DNA of 64,000 nucleotides from Ensifer sp. LC11 (GCF_001695835.1 NZ_MBSO01000013.1:62001-126000), one strand, 5' to 3'; positions 1 through 10,826 are shown, numbered from the stretch's first letter. Notes: generated by a model from the letters alone, not told the origin. Numbers and translations are program-made.

Positions 1-44
1 ATGCAGCATGGTATAGAGGGCGTGGAGCAGGAGTGGAGGAAAGC

Positions 45-1997
<1,953 letters not shown>

Positions 1998-2173
1998 GGG
2001 CACGTTAACGGATTCGCGCGATTGGAATTAACCAAGCCTTCAGACTTGCTGAAAAATCCCTAAAATTGCGGATGCGGCGGGTAAGGTCTTGTTAAGGATT
2101 GGGGGCGCATGGTCATGCCAACTTGAGGCCGGTCGATGTTGGATCGGCGTTCGGCAGCGATGCCATAGCAGGC

Positions 2174-2250
2174 ATGATGTCGTTACTTCTCGAGCGCTTG
2201 TTGGTTCAGCAAATCAATTATCGAGGTGGCCTCCCAGCCACCTTTTTTTT
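2174..2250 (+). ncRNA. Candidate two-hairpin small RNA
   Basis: The gap between acsA2 and the convergent permease gene folds into a compact RNA. An outer stem CTCGA/TCGAG (2189-2193 with 2221-2225) encloses a TTGTTG/CAGCAA stem-loop (2198-2212). It is followed directly by a perfect GGTGGC/GCCACC terminator hairpin with eight T. The T-run is about 250 bases past the acsA2 stop, too far for a simple gene terminator. The terminator loop carries CTCCC, an anti-Shine-Dalgarno-like sequence. Size and fold resemble the rhizobial PHB-related sRNA MmgR (alpha-r8 family), but that identity is from memory and untested. The 5' end is estimated. Confidence 0.5.
2225..2250 (+). terminator. Rho-independent terminator (small RNA or acsA2 3' end)
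   Basis: A six-pair stem GGTGGC/GCCACC with a six-base CTCCCA loop is followed by TTTTTTTT. The T-run is on the plus strand only, so it does not serve the convergent permease gene. Confidence 0.85.
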
Positions 2251-2297
2251 GTGCCGTCGCTGGCGTCTCGGTCAGTGAGGCCGGCGCCGGATCGAGG

Positions 2298-4052
2298 TCA
2301 GGATCGGCGCTCGAGCGATCGCGACACGAGGATGACCGGGATCATTCCGGCGATGACGATGATCATGGCGGCGACCGAGGCGTCCTCGACCTTTGCCCGC
2401 GAGGCATCTTCATAAACGAGCGTCGCCAGCGTGTTGAAGTTGAAGGGCCTCAGCATGATCGTCGCCGAAAGCTCCTTCATGGTCTCAATGAAGACGAGCA
2501 GGGCGGCGGTCAGTACGGCCGGCCGCATCATCGGCAAAAGTACCGTGCGCAAGGTCTGCCCTCCGGTGCGCCCAAGCGCGCGCGCCGCCATGTCGAGATG
2601 CGGGGAAAGTTTCTGAAAGCCAGCCTCGAGCGTGCCTTCCGCCATGGTGAGAAAACGCACGCTGCAGGCGTAAATGATCGCAAAGCCGGTTCCGGTCATC
2701 ATCAGGCCGGTCGAGATGCCGAAAGCGTCCCGCATGCTGGCATCGATCGTGTTATCAAGCGCGGCGAGCGGAAAGAGCACGCCGATCGCAAGCACCGTAC
2801 CGGGCACGCCATAGCCGAAGGACGCGAGCCGTCCGGCGATATCGGTAACCCGCGAGCGTCCCGTGCGGGCAGCATAGGCGAGCACGAAGCCGAGCAGAAC
2901 CGTGAACAAGGCAGTCGCACCGGACACCAGGATGCTGTGAAAGAGGGCGTTGAGGAGCCGCGGCTCGATGAACAGGTCGATGCGCTTGAGCGCAAAGTTG
3001 CCGAGGATCAGGAAGGGGACGGCGAAACCCGACAGGACAGGCAGAAGGCAGGCAAACATGGCTGCCCACTTCTTCCAGCCGGAAAGCGAGAGCCTTGCAG
3101 CGTCGTGGACGGCGGACGTCGTCTTTTGGCTGGAAAATCGCTGGCGCCGCCGCGCCGCCCGTTCGATCATCATCAGGCCGATGACGAAGACCAGCATGAT
3201 GCAGGCGATCTGGGCGGCGCCGGCGAGGCTGCCGCGGTTCAGCCAGGTGTCGAAGATCGAGAAGGTGAGCGTCTGCACGCCGAGGAATTCAACCGCGCCG
3301 ATGTCGTTGAGCGTCTCCATCGCCACCAGCGTCAGCCCGATCATGATCGCCGGGCGCGCCATCGGGATCTGGATGCGCAAGAACACCTTGAGCGGTCCGG
3401 CACCGAGCGTGCGGGCGACGTCGGCAGCCGCGCGGCCCTGCATCAGGAACATCGAACGGCAGGCAAGATAGATGTAGGGATAGAGAACCGAGCTCAGTAC
3501 CAGCACGGCGCCGCCAAGCGAGCGGATATCCGGAAACCAGTAATCGCGGCTCGTCTTGAAACCAAAGATGGCGCGGATCAGCCCCTGCACCGGTCCGGTA
3601 AAGGTGAAGAGTTCGCCGAATGCATAGGCCGCGAGATAGGCGGGTATAGCCAGCGGCAGCACCAGGGCTGCGGAAAGGAAACGGCGCAGAGGAAACTCGC
3701 AGCTCGCCACCAGCCAGGCCGTCAGGATGCCGACGACGGCGGTCACCGCACCCGTGAGCAGGATGAGCAGAAGCGTTCGTCCCGTGGCACGGGGAATGAC
3801 GTTTTCCATCAGATGCGGCCAGTCGGCACCGCCGCCCGAGATCGCCAGCCAGGCAATCGCGCTGATCGGCATCAGCACGATTGCCGAGGTCAATCCGGCC
3901 CAGAGCGCCAGCAGGGGATGGGAAAGACCGGTTCCCGCACGCGCGTGGCGGCGCTTGATGCTCTGAGACGTGGACTGCAATCGATCGATTCCGAAGCGGG
4001 ATGCGGAAATGGCGCGCCGGCAGCCAGCAAACTGGCCGCCGCAAGTCAACAT
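2298..4052 (-). CDS. Ferric iron ABC transporter permease (FbpB/SfuB-type, fused two-domain)
   Basis: Inner-membrane permease with two homologous halves of about six membrane segments each, typical of the FbpB/SfuB/CysTW-like family of iron(III) importers in which the two permease subunits are fused. Each half has an EAA-type loop for the ATPase (around the RTLGAGP and RALGRTG segments). The start is uncertain: ATG 4052 lies 20 bases after the cbrA stop and has AAGGA close in front; an open frame reaches 4148 but would overlap cbrA with an implausible basic N-terminus. No ATPase gene is adjacent, and the likely binding-protein partner fbpA is 12 kb away. Substrate is inferred from family and from the fbpA/rirA context. 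Confidence 0.85.
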   Translation of the reverse strand: MLTCGGQFAGCRRAISASRFGIDRLQSTSQSIKRRHARAGTGLSHPLLALWAGLTSAIVLMPISAIAWLAISGGGADWPHLMENVIPRATGRTLLLILLTGAVTAVVGILTAWLVASCEFPLRRFLSAALVLPLAIPAYLAAYAFGELFTFTGPVQGLIRAIFGFKTSRDYWFPDIRSLGGAVLVLSSVLYPYIYLACRSMFLMQGRAAADVARTLGAGPLKVFLRIQIPMARPAIMIGLTLVAMETLNDIGAVEFLGVQTLTFSIFDTWLNRGSLAGAAQIACIMLVFVIGLMMIERAARRRQRFSSQKTTSAVHDAARLSLSGWKKWAAMFACLLPVLSGFAVPFLILGNFALKRIDLFIEPRLLNALFHSILVSGATALFTVLLGFVLAYAARTGRSRVTDIAGRLASFGYGVPGTVLAIGVLFPLAALDNTIDASMRDAFGISTGLMMTGTGFAIIYACSVRFLTMAEGTLEAGFQKLSPHLDMAARALGRTGGQTLRTVLLPMMRPAVLTAALLVFIETMKELSATIMLRPFNFNTLATLVYEDASRAKVEDASVAAMIIVIAGMIPVILVSRSLERRS

Positions 4053-4071
4053 TTCCTTACAGCATTCGGCC

Positions 4072-7000
4072 TCAGTTCGCCAAGACGCGTTGTGAGGGGA
4101 AGGAGATTTCCACCAGCGTACCTTCGTTCGGCGCCGAGGTGATCGCAAAGTTCGCCCGGTTGGCTTCCGCCATCGCCTTGGTCAAGGGCAGGCCGAGGCC
4201 GGTGCCATCGCCGCGCTTGCGCGCACCCGTCGTCACCTGCCGGAACGGTTTCATGGCCTGTTCCAGCTCGCCACGCGTCATGCCGACACCGGTGTCGCGG
4301 ATCCGCAGAATGACGCTGCCATTCCCCTCGTAGGAGGTCGATACGACAATCTGGCCGCCTGATGGCGTGAAGCGGATGGCGTTTGCCAGGATATTGAGGG
4401 CGATCTGCTTGATCGATCGGCCATCGGCAACGACATTCGGTACGGCTGCCGACAGCGAGGTGCGGATGATGACCCGCTGGCTGTTGGCCTGTGGCTGGAC
4501 GAGCGACACGGCTTCCGAGACAGCATCGTTGATCTCGACTGCGCCGAAATCAAGCTCCATCTCGCCGGCTTCGATCTTGGAGATATCCAGGAGATCGTTG
4601 ACGATGTCGAGCACATGGCGGCCCGAGCGGCCGATGTCGCCGGCATACTCGATGTAGCGCGGATGGCCGACAGGTCCGAAGTGCTCGCTGGCCATCATGT
4701 CGGAGAAGCCGATGATGGCGTTAAGCGGCGTGCGGATCTCGTGGCTCACGCGGGCAAGGAATTCGGTCTTGTGGGCGTTCGCCGTTTCCGCCGCGCGTTT
4801 GGCGTTCCGCAGCTCCTCTTCGGTGCGCTTCCACTGGGTGATGTCGCGGATCACGGCGCAGAAGCCGTTGGAGGCTGAAAGCCGGCCGATGGTCATGAAC
4901 AGCGGAATGAAGCCGCCGCTCGCCTCGCGCCCGATGACCTCGCGGCCATCGTTCAGAACACTGGCCACGCCGTGCCCGGAAAGGCCGTGCAGATAGTCGA
5001 TGACCGCCTTCTGGCTTTCATGCGCAAACAGGGCCGCGAAAGGCTTGCCTCGGATCTCGCCCTCGTCATAGTTGAACAGGGCGCTTGCCGAACGGTTCAT
5101 CGAGCGGATGTCGCCGTCATGTCCGAGAATGACGACGCCGTCGGTCGCCGTCTCCAGGATCGACTTCATTTCGTCGATCTCGGTCTTCAGGCGGTCGATC
5201 TGTTCGCCGCCCGAGCGCGCCTCATCATCATTGGCGGGCTGGAAGCTGGCAACACCAGCCGGCGTCAGCGCCAGCATCAGCGCGCTCTTGCCGTCCCAGC
5301 GGATAGAGTGCAGGCGCGCGGTGACAGGACGCAGCTGCCCATCCTTGCGGATCAGCGTCATCGTGCCGTCGGGCTCCTGGTCGGTTGCCTCCTCGCCATT
5401 GGCAAACAAGGCATCGATGCCGCCTTCCCGCGCGAACTCACCGAGGTCGCCATAGGCGGTGAGCCGAAGGAATTCCGGATTGGCATGCAGCAGCCGGTCG
5501 CCGCGATGGACCAGCATGCCGATCGGCAGGCTGTCGAGGATCTCGCCGGTAAGGCCGATATCGGCCGTGTGGGGCTGGGCCTCCGTTACGCTTGTCGAAA
5601 CGGCACTCGGCAGCGCAGGTGTTTCCGCATCGCTTCCGCTTGCCTGAACGGGCGATGCCTCTTCGATCTCCCGATTGTCAGCGGGCCTTTGCGACAACGT
5701 GACGTCTTCGCTTTCGGCCGGGGTGGGCATGCCGCCGGTCGCGTCCTCATCCGCCTTAACCGGCGACGCTTCCTCGGCCGGTTTACCGAAATTCTCGCCG
5801 AGCTGACGGGCGATCTCGCGAAACGCCGCCTGTTCCCCGCGGGTCAATCCGCTTGCACGGTGCTGGTCAAGCTCGATGATCTTGTCGGAGGTTCGCCGAT
5901 CCTCCGTTTCAACGATGCGCAAGACCGGACGTTCCCCCTGGAAGGTGTCCGCAGCAGGAGTGATTCCATCGGAAGAGGGCTCGTCGGAGGAAACATCCCC
6001 GGTTGGTTCCGGTGCGCTTGGGAAGAGGGGTCGTCCTTCCGCCTCGGCGCCGTCGTCGCCGCTGGCAACATGTTCCATCGCCTGTTCCGGCGATTGCTGC
6101 CCGTCGGCCGGCGGAACGATCGAAGCCCTGACCTCAGTCGGCACGCCTTCAACCGGTGCGCCCTCAAGTGCAACGTCCTCAAGAGGGCCTTCGTCCCGTT
6201 CCGGCTGAAGCGCGTCTGCCGGTATCGCCACGTTCTCCAGCGCCTTTTCTTCAGCGCCGAATGACAAGCCGTTGGCATTCTCATCTTCGACGGCATCGGC
6301 GAGGCGCACGATGCCGAAACCGCGAAAGCCGTCGAACTCGCGTGACCGGGAATAGGTGGGCAATGCCGCAAGGTCGACAGGAACCTTGAGGCTGGTACCC
6401 TCAACGGGCCAGAAGATCGTCTTGCCGGACCAGGTATCGCGGCGCTGCAGCAGCGAATTGATCTTGTTTTCCGGATCAAGGCCGTAGCGGGCGGAGACGT
6501 CGGCAAAGGTGTTGCCGATGACATCGGCGGAGTGCGGGCCGACAGCGGCTGCGAACTCCTCGGAAATTTCGCTGAACCGGCCCTCCGCGTCGATCTTCCA
6601 GACGAAACGGACAGCCCGTGCGCCCGGCGTGAAGACGAAACCGGGTTCCACCGAAACGGTACTCACATCGGTTGTTTCGACGGCGTCTGCTGAAGCGGAC
6701 GCTTCCAGGGCCGCGGGCGCATCGGTCACCGCCGGGACGACGTCGGTCGGCGGCGCTTGCTCGCCGCCATCGTCCACTGACTGGGCAGCGTCCGCTGCGA
6801 CCGCCCTATCCGGCCCGTCCAACGGGGCAACCTGATCTGTCGCGAAGCCTGCCTCGCTTATGCTCTCGATCGCGCTATCGACCTCAGGCTCGACGTAGGC
6901 TGCATCGGGCTCGTCGGTGGTCTCGTGTTGCTCGACCTCAGCGGCGCTTTCGACCAATTCCTCTTCAGTTCCGTCAGAACTCGGGATTGCGGCGTTCGCC

Positions 7001-7755
7001 GTCTCGGTGCCCGGGCCGAGATCCAGAGCAGGGGAGGGCAGCCGAAGCTCTTCGGTTACCGGTACTGTTTCGTCCGGATCGAGCGTGCCGAGGATGGTTT
7101 CGACGGCAAACAACAGATGTAGCGACGGATCGTCGGCGATCTTGCCGACCGCCGCCGGCAGGTGCCCCTTCCGGGTGGCGACCGGGCGCTTGATCAGCCA
7201 GTCATGATCGCGGTCGACGGCGTCGACGAGCTGCTTGCGCGTCTCGTCCGACATGCCGAGATCAATAAATCCGGGTGAGTGCGCCACGATGCCGCCGTCG
7301 CCGTTAAGAACGGCCATGTGGGTATCCGGTCCGTCGAGGCCGGCGATCATGCGTGCCGCACGATCTTCCAGCGAAAGCGGCGCGCCCAAATGCGGGGCGG
7401 TAAAGAGCACGGCATCCTCATCCGGCCTGATCCGGATCATCTCCACGCTGACGTTGAGCGGCGTGCCGCGGAAGCCCGAGAACTTCCGGATCGAAAGCTG
7501 GCGGCGATCGCCGGCGCGCGTAAGCTGCGCGGCTGCGGCGCGCAACTGGCGCAGCGACAGGTCACGCTGATCCGGACCCGCATCAATGAAATCATAGATC
7601 GAACGGGCGCCGAAGAAGGCGGCGCCCTGATCGTTCGCCCAGAGAATGCGCTCGAAATCCCGTGAAAACAGGATCGCCGCATCGCCGCGGGCGAAATGCT
7701 CACGCACCCGCGCATGCACGGCGATATCGATGAAGGGATACTGTCTCGCGGGCAT
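4072..7755 (-). CDS. cbrA: PAS-domain sensor histidine kinase, CbrA-like (PleC/DivJ/PdhS group)
   Basis: Hybrid-less sensor kinase of 1227 residues with no evident membrane segments. A PAS-like N-terminus (about 1-220) is followed by an acidic Ala/Glu/Pro/Ser-rich linker (about 225-365), a PAS-like domain (375-490), a second disordered acidic stretch (500-725), two PAS domains (735-835 and 860-975), and HisKA with phospho-acceptor His1005 in SHEIRTPLNAIIGFSDMM. The ATPase domain shows the N box (ILANAIRFTP, about 1122), DTGVGM (1154) and GTGLGLP (1184). The HisKA sequence is the DivK-interacting PleC/DivJ/PdhS type. In Sinorhizobium, CbrA controls DivK phosphorylation, cell cycle, succinoglycan and symbiosis. 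A CtrA box lies just upstream. The symbol rests on family plus remembered gene order. Confidence 0.85.
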   Translation of the reverse strand: MPARQYPFIDIAVHARVREHFARGDAAILFSRDFERILWANDQGAAFFGARSIYDFIDAGPDQRDLSLRQLRAAAAQLTRAGDRRQLSIRKFSGFRGTPLNVSVEMIRIRPDEDAVLFTAPHLGAPLSLEDRAARMIAGLDGPDTHMAVLNGDGGIVAHSPGFIDLGMSDETRKQLVDAVDRDHDWLIKRPVATRKGHLPAAVGKIADDPSLHLLFAVETILGTLDPDETVPVTEELRLPSPALDLGPGTETANAAIPSSDGTEEELVESAAEVEQHETTDEPDAAYVEPEVDSAIESISEAGFATDQVAPLDGPDRAVAADAAQSVDDGGEQAPPTDVVPAVTDAPAALEASASADAVETTDVSTVSVEPGFVFTPGARAVRFVWKIDAEGRFSEISEEFAAAVGPHSADVIGNTFADVSARYGLDPENKINSLLQRRDTWSGKTIFWPVEGTSLKVPVDLAALPTYSRSREFDGFRGFGIVRLADAVEDENANGLSFGAEEKALENVAIPADALQPERDEGPLEDVALEGAPVEGVPTEVRASIVPPADGQQSPEQAMEHVASGDDGAEAEGRPLFPSAPEPTGDVSSDEPSSDGITPAADTFQGERPVLRIVETEDRRTSDKIIELDQHRASGLTRGEQAAFREIARQLGENFGKPAEEASPVKADEDATGGMPTPAESEDVTLSQRPADNREIEEASPVQASGSDAETPALPSAVSTSVTEAQPHTADIGLTGEILDSLPIGMLVHRGDRLLHANPEFLRLTAYGDLGEFAREGGIDALFANGEEATDQEPDGTMTLIRKDGQLRPVTARLHSIRWDGKSALMLALTPAGVASFQPANDDEARSGGEQIDRLKTEIDEMKSILETATDGVVILGHDGDIRSMNRSASALFNYDEGEIRGKPFAALFAHESQKAVIDYLHGLSGHGVASVLNDGREVIGREASGGFIPLFMTIGRLSASNGFCAVIRDITQWKRTEEELRNAKRAAETANAHKTEFLARVSHEIRTPLNAIIGFSDMMASEHFGPVGHPRYIEYAGDIGRSGRHVLDIVNDLLDISKIEAGEMELDFGAVEINDAVSEAVSLVQPQANSQRVIIRTSLSAAVPNVVADGRSIKQIALNILANAIRFTPSGGQIVVSTSYEGNGSVILRIRDTGVGMTRGELEQAMKPFRQVTTGARKRGDGTGLGLPLTKAMAEANRANFAITSAPNEGTLVEISFPSQRVLAN

Positions 7756-7785
7756 GAATGGGCCTATTGACGGATCACTTGCGGG

Positions 7786-7800
7786 TTAACACTCTATTAA
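7786..7800 (-). promoter_or_regulatory. CtrA-binding box upstream of cbrA
   Basis: Read on the minus strand the sequence is TTAA-N7-TTAAC, an exact match to the CtrA consensus. It ends 31 bases before the cbrA start codon, in the promoter region. It would place the kinase that feeds the DivK-CtrA pathway under CtrA control. Binding is inferred from sequence only. Confidence 0.6.
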
Positions 7801-7901
7801 TACCCGGCCGGCCCGTAAGGGTCCAGCGAGGCCCGAAGCTTCATCACGCCTTTTACCGCGCAAGGTTAATGCTCAGGGTTTTTGTGCGCTGCACAATTTT
7901 A

Positions 7902-7930
7902 TTGCAATGCACAAGCGGATCGATTATATA
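7902..7930 (+). promoter_or_regulatory. Sigma-70-type promoter of the phasin gene, with possible PhaR site
   Basis: TTGCAA (7902-7907) and TATATA (7925-7930) are separated by 17 bases, a good housekeeping promoter. The -35 lies within a TGCA-rich stretch (7885-7915) containing three TGCA units. PhaR/AniA repressors of PHB genes bind TGC-rich repeats, so repression here is plausible but unproven. Confidence 0.55.
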
Positions 7931-7985
7931 GTGCCCATCAATCAACGGCGCCTCAGAAGAGGGCCTGACACCAAGGAGCGCTTTC

Positions 7986-8435
7986 ATGGCTACCAAGAAG
8001 ACCGACGACGTATTTTCCCTTTCCTCGTTCGACCCGGCGAAGTTCACCGACAGCTTCCGCGATTTCGCGGAAAAGGGTGCCGCCCAGTCGAAGGACGCCT
8101 ATGCCAAGATGAAGACGGCGGCTGAAGAAGCGACCAAGACCGTCGAAGCGACGCTTGAAAGCGCCCAGACCGGCACCGTCGAACTCGGCCTCAAGGCGAT
8201 CGACGCGCTGCGCACCAATGCCGAAAATTCGCTGTCGCACATGGAAGCGCTGCTCGGCGTGAAGTCGCTCTCCGAGTTTGTCGAACTGCAGACGAGCTTT
8301 GTCCGCAAGCAGGCAGAACTCGCCGTCGAGCAGGCGAAGTCGATGCAGGAAGCCACCAAGAAGGTTGCCGAAAACGTTGCTAAGCCTGGCAAGGACGCCG
8401 CCGAAAAGGCGATGTCGTCCTTCAAGAAGGTCTAA
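7986..8435 (+). CDS. phaP1: Phasin family protein (PHB granule coat)
   Basis: Small (149-residue), lysine- and alanine-rich, almost wholly helical protein without signal peptide or membrane segment, matching the Phasin_2 family that coats polyhydroxybutyrate granules. Residues about 15-120 form the amphipathic helical core (for example FRDFAEKGAAQSKDAYAKM and ELQTSFVRKQAELAVEQ). AAGGAG at 7973-7978 is well placed for the ATG. It has its own sigma-70-like promoter and a strong terminator, so it is probably monocistronic and highly expressed. The symbol follows the Sinorhizobium homologue. Confidence 0.88.
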   Translation: MATKKTDDVFSLSSFDPAKFTDSFRDFAEKGAAQSKDAYAKMKTAAEEATKTVEATLESAQTGTVELGLKAIDALRTNAENSLSHMEALLGVKSLSEFVELQTSFVRKQAELAVEQAKSMQEATKKVAENVAKPGKDAAEKAMSSFKKV

Positions 8436-8513
8436 GTCAGCCAGCCGCGCCGGCTGATCGGTGGCGACAGACTGCTATCGCCCTTGAGCTGCCGGCTGCG
8501 CATAAATCCAGAA

Positions 8514-8542
8514 GTCCGGATGGCTTGCCATCCGGACTTTTT
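8514..8542 (+). terminator. Rho-independent terminator of the phasin gene
   Basis: Perfect ten-pair stem GTCCGGATGG/CCATCCGGAC with a CTTG tetraloop, followed by TTTTT. Confidence 0.93.
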
Positions 8543-8624
8543 GCAGGATAATCTCAAGTTTAGGCTTGCAATGCGGCGGAAGTCTCCGTATGTGAGCCGC
8601 CAAGCGACTGATGTCGCTTGATGT

Positions 8625-8701
8625 GCGGTTGTAGCTCAGTTGGTTAGAGCGCAGGTTTGTGGCACCTGAGGTCGTAGGTTCGATTCCCACCAACCGTACC
8701 A
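8625..8701 (+). tRNA. tRNA-His (anticodon GTG)
   Basis: Complete 77-base cloverleaf including encoded CCA (8699-8701). The anticodon loop TTGTGGC gives GTG; the T arm carries GGTTCGATTCC. The acceptor stem begins G1 (paired with U72), the base before it is T, and the discriminator is A73. The usual encoded G-1 and C73 are therefore absent, as known for a group of alphaproteobacteria whose histidyl-tRNA synthetase uses a different identity rule. Confidence 0.96.
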
Positions 8702-9062
8702 TTTTTCCCTTATCCCATTGATGTTGAATGGCTTCTGTGAAGCTGTCGGCGCGAGCGTCGCGCGCTCAAATCAGCCTGGTCATGGCTCCATCATGGGACG
8801 GCTTTGAGCCATTTCACCGGGGTTGTCTCACTGCAACCCCGCGGCACCACGCCCTGTTCCTGCCTTCGTGATACCCAATTCGGACTAGTCAAAGCCACTG
8901 TCACAGTGCAAGCTGAACCGGCAATCGCGAGCTCGCTTGCCAGAGCTGGCGCGGCGATCCCCCGTGAGATGGCGCGCGCCCCGGCGGCTTCAGTTCGAAT
9001 AGACATAGCTGCCTTCAGCCGGTAAAATTTCGCTACAGGATTCTCGGAAGGCGCCACGATCC
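8702..9062. other. Intergenic region without recognisable gene
   Basis: About 360 bases between tRNA-His and the cyclase gene. I see a T-rich stretch right after the tRNA and the start region of the cyclase gene, but no convincing coding sequence or structured RNA. Confidence 0.5.
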
Positions 9063-10826
9063 ATGGCCAACGAATCCATCACACGGCGGCTCGCCGCCAT
9101 TCTTGCTGCTGATGTCGTCGGCTACAGTCGACTGATGGAGCGTGACGAGAAAACCACCTACACGCAGCTGATGACGCGCTGGAAGCAAGTGCTGGAGCCG
9201 CTCGTCGAGACCCACCAGGGCCGCATCTTCAAGACGACGGGCGATGGGGTTCTTGTCGAGTTCTCCAGCGCGGTCAACGCGGTGGAATGCGCCGCAGCGC
9301 TGCAGCGGGCGATGGCGGCCGCCAATTCGGAAATCCCGCCGGATGCGGCGATCGTCCTGCGCGTCGGCGTCAACATGGGCGATATCATGGTCGCCGACAG
9401 CGATCTCTACGGCGATGGGGTGAATGTCGCGGCGCGCATCGAGGCGCTTGCCAGGCCCGGCGGCGTGGCGATCTCGGACGGCGTTCATGAATATGTGCGT
9501 GGCCGCATCGATCTTGCCTTCGTCGACAGCGGTCTGCATGAGGTCAAGAACATCGAGCGCCCCGTGCATATCTGGAGCTGGTCGCCGGATGAATATGCCG
9601 ACGCGCCGGTGAAGGTTGCCGCCGAAGCCCCGCCGCAGCTTCCCGCCCGACCTTCGATTGCCGTCCTGCCGTTCGACAATATGTCCGGCGACCCGGAGCA
9701 GGGTTACTTCGCCGATGGCATCACCGAGGACATCATCACCGATCTTTCGAAGGTGTCAGGCCTCTTCGTCATCGCCCGCAATTCCTCCTTCGCCTACAAG
9801 GGCAAGTCGCCGGATATCCGCAAGGTCAGCCAGGAGCTCGGCGTCCGCTATGTGCTCGAAGGCAGCGTTCGTCGCGCCGCCAACCGCCTCCGCATCAACG
9901 CCCAGATGATCGACGGCACGACGGGCGGTCATCTCTGGGCCGAGCGCTATGACCGAGGCATCGAGGACATCTTCGAGGTTCAGGACGAGGTAACCCGCAC
10001 GATCGTCACCGCGCTCAAGGTGAAGTTGACCGCCGGCGAGGAAGAGCGGCGTGAAGGGCGCGGCAAGGTCGATCCGGAAGCCTATGACCTGCTCGTGCGC
10101 TCCCGCCAGGCCATTTTGCGTTTCGATGCGCAATCCTCCGCCGAGGCGCGCAGCATGCTCGAACGCGCGATTGCCATCGATCCGGGCGTTGCGGCGGCCT
10201 ATGCGTCACTCTCGATCGTCGCCTTGACCGATTACATCAACCGCTGGAACGGCGGGACGTTCGACAATGTTTCGCGCGCCCTTGAGCTCGCCGAGAAGGC
10301 CGTCGACACCGACGACAACGAGGCTCATGCCCACCATGCCCTGTCGCTCGCGCTCTGCTGGGGACGGCGTTACGAGGAGGCGGAGGACGCGGCGCAGCGC
10401 ATGCTCAAGCTCGATCCCAATTCCGCTGGCGGTCACACGGCACTCGGCTCGATCCGGGACTTCCAGAGCCGGTTCGAGGAGGCGCTGCCCTATTACACGC
10501 GGGCCCATAGACTTGATCCGCAGTTCGACCTCTCGCTGCACTTCCTGGGGCGGACCTTGCTCAACCTCGGTCGCTTCGACGAGGCTGAGATCGCTTTCAA
10601 GCGCCGGCTGGCGTTGGCGCCACGTTCGGACATGACGCGTTTCTATCTCGCCTGCCTTTACGGGCGTACCGGGCGCTCCGAAGATGCGCGGCGTTATTGG
10701 CACGAAGTCTTCGAGGTCAATCCGAGCTTCTCCATCGATCATTTCAAGCGGGCGATGCCCTACAAGGATCCGGCTGTACTTACCCGCCTGATCGACGGCT
10801 TGCGCGAGGCCGGAATCTCTCTCTGA
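9063..10826 (+). CDS. Class III adenylate cyclase with TolB-like and TPR domains
   Basis: Soluble 587-residue protein. The cyclase homology domain (about 8-170) has both metal-binding aspartates (ADVVGYSRLM and TTGDGVLVEF) and the substrate segment DLYGDGVNVAARIE, including the catalytic Asn and Arg, so it should make cAMP. A linker leads to a TolB-N-like domain (about 195-310, starting PSIAVLPFDNMSGDPEQ) and then TPR repeats (about 330-587) for protein contacts. This architecture is expanded in rhizobia. It stands alone between tRNA-His and a convergent LysR gene. The specific signal is unknown. Confidence 0.9.
   Translation: MANESITRRLAAILAADVVGYSRLMERDEKTTYTQLMTRWKQVLEPLVETHQGRIFKTTGDGVLVEFSSAVNAVECAAALQRAMAAANSEIPPDAAIVLRVGVNMGDIMVADSDLYGDGVNVAARIEALARPGGVAISDGVHEYVRGRIDLAFVDSGLHEVKNIERPVHIWSWSPDEYADAPVKVAAEAPPQLPARPSIAVLPFDNMSGDPEQGYFADGITEDIITDLSKVSGLFVIARNSSFAYKGKSPDIRKVSQELGVRYVLEGSVRRAANRLRINAQMIDGTTGGHLWAERYDRGIEDIFEVQDEVTRTIVTALKVKLTAGEEERREGRGKVDPEAYDLLVRSRQAILRFDAQSSAEARSMLERAIAIDPGVAAAYASLSIVALTDYINRWNGGTFDNVSRALELAEKAVDTDDNEAHAHHALSLALCWGRRYEEAEDAAQRMLKLDPNSAGGHTALGSIRDFQSRFEEALPYYTRAHRLDPQFDLSLHFLGRTLLNLGRFDEAEIAFKRRLALAPRSDMTRFYLACLYGRTGRSEDARRYWHEVFEVNPSFSIDHFKRAMPYKDPAVLTRLIDGLREAGISL

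Noticed and set aside
2226-4142. Long plus-strand open frame opposite the permease gene
   Set aside because: Antisense shadow in high-GC DNA; the protein is charged low complexity with no family, while the minus strand encodes a clear 12-segment permease.
4972-6264. 430-residue plus-strand frame inside cbrA
   Set aside because: Antisense of the kinase; no domain, and cbrA is uninterrupted.
8475-8702. 75-residue minus-strand frame starting in tRNA-His
   Set aside because: Its first part is the reverse complement of the tRNA gene, a known source of spurious protein annotations, and the rest crosses the phasin terminator.
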